Source: Duganella aceris
Lineage (GTDB): Bacteria; Pseudomonadota; Gammaproteobacteria; Burkholderiales; Burkholderiaceae_D
Length of the DNA stretch: 64,000 bases
Direction: 5' to 3'
NCBI RefSeq assembly: GCF_011090165.1
Contig: NZ_JAADJT010000014.1
Span: 124,001 to 188,000 of the forward strand
The notes under the pieces were generated by a model that did not search any database, was not told where the DNA came from, and was given only the letters and a program-made list of their open reading frames with translations. Below are positions 34,944-42,937 of the stretch, piece by piece; position 1 is the stretch's first letter; each line of letters starts with the position of its first letter. The position numbers were made by a program, and so were the translations under genes.

Positions 34944-35960
34944 TCAGCGCACCCGGCGCGTGGTTTCCCGCACGATCAGCTCCAGCGGCGGCACCTCGCC
35001 GCGCGTCTCGCCGCCGTTGATGATGCACAGCAGCGAATGGGTGGCGATGCGGCCGATGTCGTACAGCGGCTGGCGGATCGTGGTCAGCGGCGGCGTCGTG
35101 TACGACGAGCCCGGCAAATCGTCGAAGCCGACCAGCGAGATGTCGTCCGGCACCCGGATCCCCTTGCGGTACAGCGCCAGCCGCGCGCCGTAGGCGCTCA
35201 GGTCGTTGGCCGCGAACACGGCGGTGAATTGCTGGTGGGTGTCGAACAGCCGGTTCATCGCCAGCATGCCGCTGGCCTCGTGGTAATTGCCCTCGACGAT
35301 CAGCTGCGGGTCCAGCGCGATGCCGGCCTCGGCCAGCGCACGGGTGTAGCCGGCCAGCCGCTCGATGGCGTCGATGTTGTTGGACGGGCCGGAGATGAAG
35401 GCGATGCGGCGGTGGCCCAGCTCGATCAAATGGTGCACCGCCAGGTAGGCGCCGTGTTCGTTGTCCATCTTGAAGCCGAGCGCGCTGCGGGTGCGCAACG
35501 CGCGCCCGGTGGAGACGATCGGGCGCTGGGTGGAAAAATTCAGCACGGTCTGGTCCGACATCCGCCCCGACAGCAGGATGATGCCGTCGACCTTGCGCGC
35601 CAGCAGCAGGCGGATGCGGTCCGCTTCCTCTTCCGCGTTCCAGTGGCCGCTGACGATCACCGAGGCGTAGCCGGTGCCCTTCAGGCCGTCGTCGACGCCG
35701 CGCAGCGTTTCGTCGAAGAACGGCGAGGAGATGTCCTGCACCACGATGCCGATGGTCATCGAGCGGCCTTTTTTCAGGCCCTGCGCCATCTGGTTGGGCG
35801 CGAAGTTCATCTCCGCGATCGCCGCCAGCACCGCCTGCCGCTTGTCGTCCGAGACCCGGGCGGTGCCGTTGAGGATGCGTGAAACCGTGCTGGGGGACAC
35901 TCCCGCTTCGCGTGCGACGTCCATCAGGGTCGATGGGCCGGGGTGGGGGAGATCTGCCAA
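34944..35960 (-). CDS. LacI-family transcriptional regulator
   Basis: The 338-residue repressor has the LacI HTH and hinge (TLMDVAREAGVSPSTVSRIL, then NGTARVSD) and a periplasmic-binding-protein-type effector domain ending in TTRRVR. A TTG at 35960 is the likely start: it has AAAGGA seven bases upstream and places the HTH near residue 12. Upstream ATG/GTG readings would add up to 25 residues without such a site. It is divergent from glk, so it may control glucose phosphorylation or itself; sugar specificity is unknown. Confidence 0.85.
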   Translation of the reverse strand: MADLPHPGPSTLMDVAREAGVSPSTVSRILNGTARVSDDKRQAVLAAIAEMNFAPNQMAQGLKKGRSMTIGIVVQDISSPFFDETLRGVDDGLKGTGYASVIVSGHWNAEEEADRIRLLLARKVDGIILLSGRMSDQTVLNFSTQRPIVSTGRALRTRSALGFKMDNEHGAYLAVHHLIELGHRRIAFISGPSNNIDAIERLAGYTRALAEAGIALDPQLIVEGNYHEASGMLAMNRLFDTHQQFTAVFAANDLSAYGARLALYRKGIRVPDDISLVGFDDLPGSSYTTPPLTTIRQPLYDIGRIATHSLLCIINGGETRGEVPPLELIVRETTRRVR

Positions 35961-35989
35961 GACGGGTTCCTTTATGATTATGTTATGAA

Positions 35990-36009
35990 AACCTTTTCGC
36001 CGGAAGGTT
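35990..36009. promoter_or_regulatory. Candidate LacI-type operator between lacI-like and glk
   Basis: AACCTT and AAGGTT form an inverted repeat separated by 8 bp (TTCGCCGG). It lies between the regulator start and the glk -10 box. Confidence 0.45.
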
Positions 36010-36039
36010 ACCATAAATCCGGTGCCTCCCCGCATGACA

Positions 36040-36045
36040 TATAAT
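36040..36045 (+). promoter_or_regulatory. Consensus -10 box before glk
   Basis: TATAAT lies 40 bp upstream of the glk ATG; no good -35 hexamer is visible at 17 bp, which fits a regulated promoter. Confidence 0.55.
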
Positions 36046-36085
36046 CAAGCCGCTAGCCATAACAAGAAATAGGTAGGAAGAGACA

Positions 36086-37078
36086 ATGAAACGCGAATCG
36101 TTTTCGCACCTCGCGCACGGCCCGCGCCTGCTGGCCGACATCGGCGGCACCAGCGCCAGTTTCGGCCTGGAAACCGCCCCCAACCAGATCGACGCGATCT
36201 GGGTCGCCGACTGCGCGACCTATCCCACGCTGGGCGCGGCGCTGGTGGCGTATCTGTCGCAACCGGCCACGGTGACCGCCGGCGGCTACCAGGCGCGCTA
36301 CGCCGGCATCGCCATCGCCAACCCGATCGACGGCGACTGGGTCACCATGACCAACCACCACTGGTCGTTCTCGGTGGAGGCGGTGTGCTCGCAGTTCAGC
36401 CTGAAGTCGCTGGTGGTGGTCAACGATTTCACCGCGCTGGCCAGCTCGCTGCCGTATCTGGCGGCCGAGCACAAGCACCAGATCGGCGGCGGCGTGATGC
36501 GCGCCAACGCCACCATCGGCCTGGTCGGCGCCGACGCCGGTCTCGGCGTGTCGGGGCTGGTGCCGGCCGGCGAGCGCTGGATCGCCATCGACAGCGAAGG
36601 CGGCCACAGCACCTTCGCGCCGATGAACGAGCGCGAGATCGATATCCTGCGCTACGCGCGCCGCTATCACGAGCACGTGTCGAGCGAGCGGCTGGTGTCG
36701 GGCATCGGCCTGGTGCTGGTCTACCGCGCCTTGTGCGAACGCGCCCGAGTCGAGCCGCAGAATCTGAACACCTCGGAGATCATGGAGCGCGGCCTGCATC
36801 GCCTGTGCCCGGTGTGCGAGGAAACCCTGGTCGCGTTTTGCGAGATGCTGGGCACGGTGGCGGGCAACGTCGCGCTGACCCTGGGCGCCAAGGGCGGCAT
36901 CTATATCGGCGGGCGGGTGGTGCTGAAGATGAGCGAGTTCTTCGAACGCTCCGGCTTCCGCGCCCGCTTCGAGCAGAAGGGCCGTTTCTCGGATTACCTG
37001 TCGCACATCCCGACCTACGTCATCACCGAAAAATACCCGGTGCTGATCGGCATGTCGGCGATGCTGTCGGCCGGCTGA
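36086..37078 (+). CDS. glk: Glucokinase
   Basis: The 330-residue hexokinase-fold ATP-dependent enzyme phosphorylates glucose. It has the phosphate-1 motif LLADIGGTSASFGL (about residue 15), VVVNDFTALASSLPYL with the catalytic Asp, and the substrate segment IAIDSEGGHSTFAP. This is the proteobacterial Glk (COG0837) type. It has AGGAAGAG upstream of the ATG and converges on the LptA-like gene with a 3-bp gap. Confidence 0.93.
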   Translation: MKRESFSHLAHGPRLLADIGGTSASFGLETAPNQIDAIWVADCATYPTLGAALVAYLSQPATVTAGGYQARYAGIAIANPIDGDWVTMTNHHWSFSVEAVCSQFSLKSLVVVNDFTALASSLPYLAAEHKHQIGGGVMRANATIGLVGADAGLGVSGLVPAGERWIAIDSEGGHSTFAPMNEREIDILRYARRYHEHVSSERLVSGIGLVLVYRALCERARVEPQNLNTSEIMERGLHRLCPVCEETLVAFCEMLGTVAGNVALTLGAKGGIYIGGRVVLKMSEFFERSGFRARFEQKGRFSDYLSHIPTYVITEKYPVLIGMSAMLSAG

Positions 37079-37081
37079 CCG

Positions 37082-37684
37082 TTATTGGCCGGGCGCCGAT
37101 GCGGCGGCGGCGGCTGCGGACGAGGCCGGCATCAGCAGCGGATCCTTGCGCACCGGCTGCAACACCATGGTGCCGCGCCGGTCGCCGCCCCGGTCGCCAC
37201 TTGGGCCGCTGTCGGGTAATTGGCTGACCACGTAGCGCTCGTCGCGCGCCACGTAGGAAATATGTTCGCCGCTGACTTCATCGGTCAGTTGGCCGCCGGT
37301 GCTGCGCCGCGCCTTCGCGTCCAGGATCAGGTCGAGCAGTTCGGTCTCGCCGTCGTATTCGGCGCGCAGCGCTTCGCCTTCCATCCATTGCTCGCCGCCG
37401 CCGTCGCGTTTCTGGCGGAAGAACACCGGTTTGCCGCCTTTGTTCGTGCTCAGCACCAGGTGCTGGTAGCCGCGCGCGTTTTCCGTCAGCACGCCCTTGT
37501 CGGCCTTGATCAACAGCGTGCCGCGGCGCAGTTCGACATCCCCGGTCAACCTGACCTCCCGGGTGATCAGGTCGGCGACGCTGTGGCGAGCAGTGATCCT
37601 GGTTTCCTTGAAGGTGTCGGCGCGCTCCGCGTGGGCGGCGGCGTGCACGGCCAGAAGCGCGCAAATCAGTGCTGGAGTCTTCAT
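37082..37684 (-). CDS. LptA-like periplasmic protein (OstA domain)
   Basis: The 200-residue exported protein has a signal peptide (to AAHAERAD) and an OstA/LptA beta-jellyroll stretch: ARHSVADLITREVRLTGDVEL in two pieces, RRGTLLIKADKGVLTEN, then a C-terminal low-complexity Gly/Arg/Ala tail (about 160-200). LptA bridges LPS between inner and outer membranes. This copy is not next to lptB, lptC or rpoN, so it may be a paralogue rather than the main LptA. It is divergent from the RHH-like gene and shares the hexamer-array region. Confidence 0.7.
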   Translation of the reverse strand: MKTPALICALLAVHAAAHAERADTFKETRITARHSVADLITREVRLTGDVELRRGTLLIKADKGVLTENARGYQHLVLSTNKGGKPVFFRQKRDGGGEQWMEGEALRAEYDGETELLDLILDAKARRSTGGQLTDEVSGEHISYVARDERYVVSQLPDSGPSGDRGGDRRGTMVLQPVRKDPLLMPASSAAAAAASAPGQ

Positions 37685-37729
37685 GATGGCGGGGCCGGCA
37701 GCGTTGGTTCGGGGAGCGCCAACTATAGC

Positions 37730-37757
37730 TTGTTTTGCCGCGCCGGAGGAGTATCTA
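37730..37757 (+). promoter_or_regulatory. Possible sigma-70 promoter of the RHH-like gene
   Basis: TTGTTT (37730-37735) and TATCTA (37752-37757) are spaced 16 bp apart. If used, transcription would begin near 37764 and the whole hexamer array would lie in the 5' leader. A second -10-like TATATT occurs at 37771. Confidence 0.35.
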
Positions 37758-37791
37758 CCCGGGGTGTCCCTATATTCTCCTTCTGGCAGAC

Positions 37792-37898
37792 CTACTGAAA
37801 TTTTTACTGAATTCTACTGAATGGAACTGAATCCCACTGGCCTGGTCTAACTCAGTAGGAGTCAGGGATTTTCAGTACATTTCAGGAGGAATTTCAGT
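37792..37898. promoter_or_regulatory. Mirror-symmetric array of ten ACTGAA-type hexamers
   Basis: Forward hexamers start at 37794 (ACTGAA), 37806 (ACTGAA), 37816 (ACTGAA), 37826 (ACTGAA) and 37836 (ACTGGC). Reverse hexamers start at 37851 (CTCAGT), 37861 (GTCAGG), 37871 (TTCAGT), 37881 (TTCAGG) and 37893 (TTCAGT). Steps are 12-10-10-10, a 15-bp jump over the centre, then 10-10-10-12. Every pair is symmetric about 37846 although the spacers are unrelated. The ninth hexamer runs into the AGGAGG ribosome-binding site and the tenth abuts the ATG. Confidence 0.9.
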
Positions 37899-38591
37899 AT
37901 GTCCGCCAGAACGAGTTTTAACCTCTCCCCCCACACCCTGCTCGCGCTGATGGACTACCTGCGCGACAGCGGCGCCGCCGCCGATCCGGCCGAGGCGGTC
38001 GACACCGCCGTGCTCCACTGGCTGGCCGCGATGAAGCAGGGCGGCGCCGAAAACACGCCCGCCGCGCCGCGCGGCTACCAATGGAAATCGCTGTTCCTGC
38101 CGGACGGCAGCTGGGTGCGCATGGCTTACCGGGGCGACCACGAATACGCCCGGGTGGAAGGCGACCGGCTGATGTACCGAGGCCGGCCCACCAGCCCAAA
38201 CCGCTTCGCCAACGAGTTCACCGACACCGTGCGCAATGCCTGGTACGACCTCTCGATCCGCATGCCGGGCGAGAAAAACTGGAAGATGGCCTACCAGCGC
38301 CGCAAGGAAATCGACCTCGCCGCGCGCCAGCCGACCGCCCCGGCCCGCGAACCCAGCCCGCCGCCCACGCCCGCACCCGCCGCGCCGCAAGCGCCGCTGC
38401 CCGCGCACCTCGCCGCGCCCGTCCCGCCGCAGCCGCCGGCGTACCAGTATCCGTCCGCCCCGCACTGCGACGGCGGCACCGTCATCCCCGTGCCGCCGAT
38501 GCTGCAACGCCACGTCGTCCCCGGCCCCGGCTGGACGGAGCCCGAACGCCGCAAATACCGCTACCGGATCGAAGACGTCGCCTTTGACTGA
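37899..38591 (+). CDS. Ribbon-helix-helix-like protein with a RAMA-like domain, putative autoregulator
   Basis: The 230-residue protein is not a recognised family. Residues 1-47 look like a ribbon-helix-helix DNA-binding unit: strand RTSFNLS, helix HTLLALMDYLRDSG and helix DPAEAVDTAVLHWLAAMK. Residues about 58-140 (WKSLFLPDGSWVRMAYRG, then SPNRFANEFTDTVRNAWYDL) resemble the RAMA/DUF4357-type domain found with DNA-modifying enzymes. The rest is Pro/Ala-rich, ending in ERRKYRYRIEDVAFD. AGGAGG nine bases upstream fixes the ATG. The upstream hexamer array is its probable operator. Fold assignments are by eye. Confidence 0.7.
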   Translation: MSARTSFNLSPHTLLALMDYLRDSGAAADPAEAVDTAVLHWLAAMKQGGAENTPAAPRGYQWKSLFLPDGSWVRMAYRGDHEYARVEGDRLMYRGRPTSPNRFANEFTDTVRNAWYDLSIRMPGEKNWKMAYQRRKEIDLAARQPTAPAREPSPPPTPAPAAPQAPLPAHLAAPVPPQPPAYQYPSAPHCDGGTVIPVPPMLQRHVVPGPGWTEPERRKYRYRIEDVAFD

Positions 38592-38599
38592 AGACGCTT

Positions 38600-39976
38600 T
38601 TAAAAACCCACCGACTCCGGCCGCACCGCCTCCACATCGACCTGCGCGCCGCCCTCGGCCAGCCGCAAGTTGAGCGTACTGCGCGCCCGCAACTGCCCCG
38701 GCGCCCGCACGATCGCCCCCTGATCGTCGGTGACGATGGCATACCCACGCTCCAAGGTCCGCTGCGGATTCAACAACTCCAGCTGCGACGCCAACGCCGC
38801 CAGCGCATCGCGCCGCTGCCCGAGCTGCCGCGCCACGCTGAAGCCCGCCCGATGCTGCAGCCCCGCCAGCGCCGAGCGCGCCGCCGTCACATCCGGCTTG
38901 CGCGCCCCCAACCGTCCGCCGAGCCGATCCAGCTGATGCCGCGCCAGCGCCAACGGCGCCCGGTTGGCATGCATCATCGCCGTCGACAGCGCCTGCAGCT
39001 TCATGCGCTGCTGCCGGATCTGCGCCCCCGGATTGAGCAAGCGCCGCGAATAGCCATCCAGCGTCTGCGACGCCTCGCCGACCGCGCGCCGCATCGCCCG
39101 CCGGATATCCACCACATCGGCGCGCAAGGACCCGAGCCAGTCGGCGCGCGGCGTGACCGCCAGTTCCGCCGCCGCCGTCGGCGTCGCCGCCCGCACATCG
39201 GCGGCGAAATCGCAGATCGTGAAATCGGTCTCATGGCCGACGCCGGAAATCACCGGCATGCGGCAATTGGCCACCGCATACGCCACCTCCTCATCGTTGA
39301 ACGACCACAAATCCTCGATACTGCCGCCGCCGCGACACACGATCAGCACCTCGCAATCGGCGCGCAGCGACGCCGTATCGATGGCCGCCGCGATCTTGCC
39401 GGCCGCGCCCTGGCCCTGCACCGGAGTCGGATACAGCACCACATTGACATGCGGCGCGCGCCGCTTCAGCGCCGTCAGCACATCGCGCAATGCCGCCGCC
39501 TGCGGACTGGTGACCACGCCCACGGTGCGCGGGAACATCGGCAGCGCGCGCTTGCGCTCCGGCGCGAACAGGCCGGCGGCGTCCAGCTTCTCCTTCAGGC
39601 GCTGGAACGCCTCGAACAACGATCCGACACCCGCGCGGCGGATCGCCTCGACGTTGATCTGGTAATCGCCGCGCGCGCCGTACAGCGTCACCAGCGCCCG
39701 CACCTCGACCTTGTCGCCCTCGCGCGGGATGAAGTTGGCGTATTGCGCGCGGCCGCGGAACATCACCGCCCGCACCTGGGCCGCGTCGTCCTTGAGCGTG
39801 AAGTACCAATGGCCGGAACTGGCCTTGGTGAAGTTGGAGACCTCGCCCGAGATCCAGGTCAGCGGAAAGCTGCGCTCCAGCAGCCGCGCCACCGCCTGGT
39901 TAAGCGCGGAAACGCTGATCACGGGCGCGGCAGCGGGAGCGGTGTCGTTGCGGTCGTCGAAGTTCATGGATTTCAA
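38600..39976 (-). CDS. xseA: Exodeoxyribonuclease VII large subunit
   Basis: The 458-residue nuclease subunit has an N-terminal OB fold (SFPLTWISGEVSNFTKASSG, then HWYFTLKDDAAQVRAVMFRG) and the catalytic core with PRTVGVVTSPQAAALRDVL, CRGGGSIEDLWSFNDE and ISGVGHETDFTICDF. A long coiled-coil C-terminus with ERGYAIV follows. It degrades single-stranded DNA together with XseB. It converges on the RHH-like gene with an 8-bp gap. Confidence 0.95.
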   Translation of the reverse strand: MKSMNFDDRNDTAPAAAPVISVSALNQAVARLLERSFPLTWISGEVSNFTKASSGHWYFTLKDDAAQVRAVMFRGRAQYANFIPREGDKVEVRALVTLYGARGDYQINVEAIRRAGVGSLFEAFQRLKEKLDAAGLFAPERKRALPMFPRTVGVVTSPQAAALRDVLTALKRRAPHVNVVLYPTPVQGQGAAGKIAAAIDTASLRADCEVLIVCRGGGSIEDLWSFNDEEVAYAVANCRMPVISGVGHETDFTICDFAADVRAATPTAAAELAVTPRADWLGSLRADVVDIRRAMRRAVGEASQTLDGYSRRLLNPGAQIRQQRMKLQALSTAMMHANRAPLALARHQLDRLGGRLGARKPDVTAARSALAGLQHRAGFSVARQLGQRRDALAALASQLELLNPQRTLERGYAIVTDDQGAIVRAPGQLRARSTLNLRLAEGGAQVDVEAVRPESVGF

Positions 39977-40273
39977 TAAGAGAAACTATCCACACTATGT
40001 GAATTCGGTCACACAGCGGTCATACAGCATCTGGAACGGTAAGTATTATAGGTAAATAACTGATTTTAAAGCGTAAAAATTTACGCGATATGTGCCTCGC
40101 CCAGGCATTACTCCTGCGATGACAGCCGCCCCGGCCGGCCACCGCCAGTTACGCACAAAGTTATCCACAAATTAAGCAAGTGCCGTGTGACAGTAAGCAA
40201 ACGCGGCGCCGTATGGCTGCGCTACTCTTTTTGAACCGGCGCACACACGGGGCGCCCGATCCGGGAGCACGCG
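39977..40273. other. Gene-free gap between xseA and tpsA
   Basis: The 297-bp AT-rich divergent region carries the promoters of xseA and the two-partner secretion pair. It contains CTATCCACA at 39987-39995, an AAAATTTACGCG-like A/T block near 40075-40085, and TTATCCACA at 40161-40169, described separately. Confidence 0.5.
40149..40169 (+). repeat. Partial copy of the DnaA-box module
   Basis: TTACGCACAAAG followed by TTATCCACA matches the 3' core of the six modules at 44.9-45.8 kb (e.g. TTGCGCACACTT-TTATCCACA in module 1), but lacks the upstream ATCAA and T5 at their fixed positions. Confidence 0.6.
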
Positions 40274-42937
40274 ATGACCCACCTCCACCGGCCGATGCGG
40301 CCCCTTTCCGCCAGTGGCGCCTTGCTGCTGGTCCTGCTGACGCTGTGGCACCACGACGCCGCCGCCGCCACGCCGCCAGCGCTGCCGGTCGGCGGCGTGG
40401 TCAAGTCGGGCGCGGCGCAGATCGGCCAGTCCGGCGGCCAGATGAACATCAAGCAGAGCAGCCAGAACCTGGCGCTGAACTGGCAGAGTTTCGACATCGG
40501 CGCCGGCGCCAGCGTGCGCTTCGAGCAGCCGTCCACCGCGTCGATCGCGCTCAACCGCATCCTCGGCCCGGACGCCAGCCGCATCTTCGGCCAGCTGAGC
40601 GCCAACGGCCAGGTGTTCCTCACCAACCCCAATGGCATTCTGTTCGGACCGACGGCGCAGGTCAACGTGGGCGGCCTGATCGCCTCCAGCAACACGCTGT
40701 CCGACGCCGATTTCCAGGCCGGTCGATACCGCTTCGGCGACACCGGCCGCCGCGCCGCCGTCACCAACCGCGGCAAGCTGGCGGCCGCCGACGGCGGCTA
40801 CATCGCGCTGCTGGGCACCGAGGTGCGCAACGAAGGCAGCGTCGCCGCGCGCGGCGGCGAGGTGCTGCTGGCGGCCGGCGGCGTGATCACCGTCAGCCTC
40901 GGCAACGGCAGCCTGATCGGCTACAACATCGACCGCGGCGCGGCCCGCGCGCTGGTCGACAACCAGCGCCTGCTCAACGCCGACGGCGGCACGGTGACGC
41001 TGGCCGCGGCCGCCTTGCCCGGCCTGCTGGCGCGCGCCGTGGTCAACAACGACGGCGTGATCGAGGCGCGCACCATCGACCACCAGGCCGGCGTGATCCG
41101 CCTGACGGCCGACCCATGGGGCGGCGCGCTCAAGCTCGGCGGCAGCTTGGACGCGTCGGCGCCGCACGGCGGCCCCGGCGGAACGGTGACGACCTCGGCC
41201 GCCAACCTGAGCATCGCCGCCACGGCGCGGGTCAGCACCGCCGCCGCCGACGGCCGCACCGGCACCTGGACCCTGGCCCAGCCGGGCGATCTGCGCATCG
41301 CCGCCGCCGGCGGCAACGTCGCCGCCGGCGCGCTGGCGGCCAGCCTGAACACGACCAACGTGACGATCGAGACCGGCGGCGCCTGGCCGGGTCGCGGCGA
41401 CATCGCGCTCCAGGGCGCGCTGGCCTGGAGCGCGCCGACCACGCTGGCCCTGCGCGCCGGGCGCGACATCACGGTCGACGCCGGCCTGAGCAACAACGCC
41501 GGCGCCAGCGTGCTGCTGCGCGCCGACGACAACGGCCTCGGCCTCGGCACCGTCCGCTTCGGCGCGCGCGGCAAGCTCGCGCTCGGCGGCGGCGGGCGCG
41601 CCGACCTGTACTACAACCCGCTGCGCTACGCCGCGCCCACCGATTTCAGCGCCGCCGTCAGCGGCCCGGCGACGGCGTGGATGCTGGTCAACAACGTCCG
41701 CCAATTGCAGGCCATGAACACCAACCTGGCCGGCGACTACGCGCTCGGCCGCGACATCGACGCCGGCGCGACCCGGGGCTGGAACGGCGGCGCCGGCTTC
41801 GCGCCGGTGGGCAGCGGCGTCGTCGCCGCCTACACCGGCCAGTTCGACGGCTTGAACCACAGCATCAGCAATCTGTGGATCCGCCGCCCCGACACCGACT
41901 TGGTCGGACTGTTCGGTAGCGCCAACAACCGCTTGGTCAACCTGCGGCTGGCCGGCGGCGACATCACCGGCCGCGACGTGGTGGGCGCGCTGGTCGGGCT
42001 CAACCGCGCCCAGGTCGGCAACGTCCACAGCAGCGCCAACGTGTCCGGCGTCGGCCAGGTGGGCGGCCTGATCGGCGAACACGGCGGCACGCTCAGCGAC
42101 GCCAGCAGCGCCGGCAGCGTGAGCGCCACCGACGCCGCGTCCGGCCGCATGACCGGCGGCCTGGTCGGGCGCCTGATGGGCGGCAGCATCGCCGCCTCGC
42201 ACAGCAGCGCCAGGGTGAGCGGCTACAACGCGGTGGGCGGGCTGGTCGGCTACATCGACCGCGGCGCCGTCAGCGACGCCTGGAGCGGCGGCGCGGTGTC
42301 CGGCACCTACAACGTCGGCGGCCTGGTGGGCGTGGCCGCCGACGGCTACATCGAGCTGCACCATGTCCACAGCACCGCGACCGTCAATGGGACCAGCGCG
42401 GTCGGCGGCCTGGTGGGGCAATATACCTACGGCACCATCCACGACGCCTATTTCAGCGGCAACGTCAGCAGCACCGGCGCCGGCGCCGTCGGCGGCCTGG
42501 TCGGTTACAACGGGCAGGGCCGGCTGGACCGCACCTACAGCCTGGGCAATGTGGCCGGACTCGGCGCCGACGGCGTGGCCGGCGGCCTGGTCGGCTACTC
42601 CGGCGGCGCGATCACCAATTCCTACAGCAAGGCCAACGTCAGCGGGCGCACCGCCGCCAGCGGCGGGCTGGTCGGCGACAACGACGGCAGCGTCGCCACC
42701 AGCTACAGCAGCGGCAAGGTCGGCGCCGGCCCCGGATCCGGCGGCCTGGTCGGACGCGGCGACGCCGCCGGCGTGGTCGACAGCTACTGGGACGTGAGCG
42801 GTTCCGGCCTGCGCGTCAGCGCCGGGGGCAAGGGGCTGCAAAGCGCGCAGATGACGCGCAAGGCCAACTTCACCGGCTTCGACTTCAGCACCATCTGGCG
42901 CATCGACGAAGGGCGCGGCACACCGCAGCTGCGATGA
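40274..42937 (+). CDS. TpsA: two-partner secreted filamentous-haemagglutinin-type protein with GLUG repeats
   Basis: The 887-residue exoprotein has a signal peptide (to HHDAAAATP) and a TPS secretion domain (about 40-300) with NIKQSSQNLALNWQSFDIG, NRILGPDASRIFGQLSANG and VFLTNPNGILFGP. From about residue 560 many GLUG-type units (GGLVGYN, GGLVGQY and variants, spaced 20-30 residues) form a predicted beta-helix. Such proteins are adhesins, proteases or cytolysins. No toxin or C-terminal polymorphic domain is visible, so adhesion is the simplest reading. The stop overlaps tpsB by 4 bp. Confidence 0.88.
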   Translation: MTHLHRPMRPLSASGALLLVLLTLWHHDAAAATPPALPVGGVVKSGAAQIGQSGGQMNIKQSSQNLALNWQSFDIGAGASVRFEQPSTASIALNRILGPDASRIFGQLSANGQVFLTNPNGILFGPTAQVNVGGLIASSNTLSDADFQAGRYRFGDTGRRAAVTNRGKLAAADGGYIALLGTEVRNEGSVAARGGEVLLAAGGVITVSLGNGSLIGYNIDRGAARALVDNQRLLNADGGTVTLAAAALPGLLARAVVNNDGVIEARTIDHQAGVIRLTADPWGGALKLGGSLDASAPHGGPGGTVTTSAANLSIAATARVSTAAADGRTGTWTLAQPGDLRIAAAGGNVAAGALAASLNTTNVTIETGGAWPGRGDIALQGALAWSAPTTLALRAGRDITVDAGLSNNAGASVLLRADDNGLGLGTVRFGARGKLALGGGGRADLYYNPLRYAAPTDFSAAVSGPATAWMLVNNVRQLQAMNTNLAGDYALGRDIDAGATRGWNGGAGFAPVGSGVVAAYTGQFDGLNHSISNLWIRRPDTDLVGLFGSANNRLVNLRLAGGDITGRDVVGALVGLNRAQVGNVHSSANVSGVGQVGGLIGEHGGTLSDASSAGSVSATDAASGRMTGGLVGRLMGGSIAASHSSARVSGYNAVGGLVGYIDRGAVSDAWSGGAVSGTYNVGGLVGVAADGYIELHHVHSTATVNGTSAVGGLVGQYTYGTIHDAYFSGNVSSTGAGAVGGLVGYNGQGRLDRTYSLGNVAGLGADGVAGGLVGYSGGAITNSYSKANVSGRTAASGGLVGDNDGSVATSYSSGKVGAGPGSGGLVGRGDAAGVVDSYWDVSGSGLRVSAGGKGLQSAQMTRKANFTGFDFSTIWRIDEGRGTPQLR

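Noticed and set aside
37792..37898. CRISPR or simple tandem repeat
   Set aside because: The repeated unit is only 6 bp, orientation inverts at the centre, and spacing follows helical turns.
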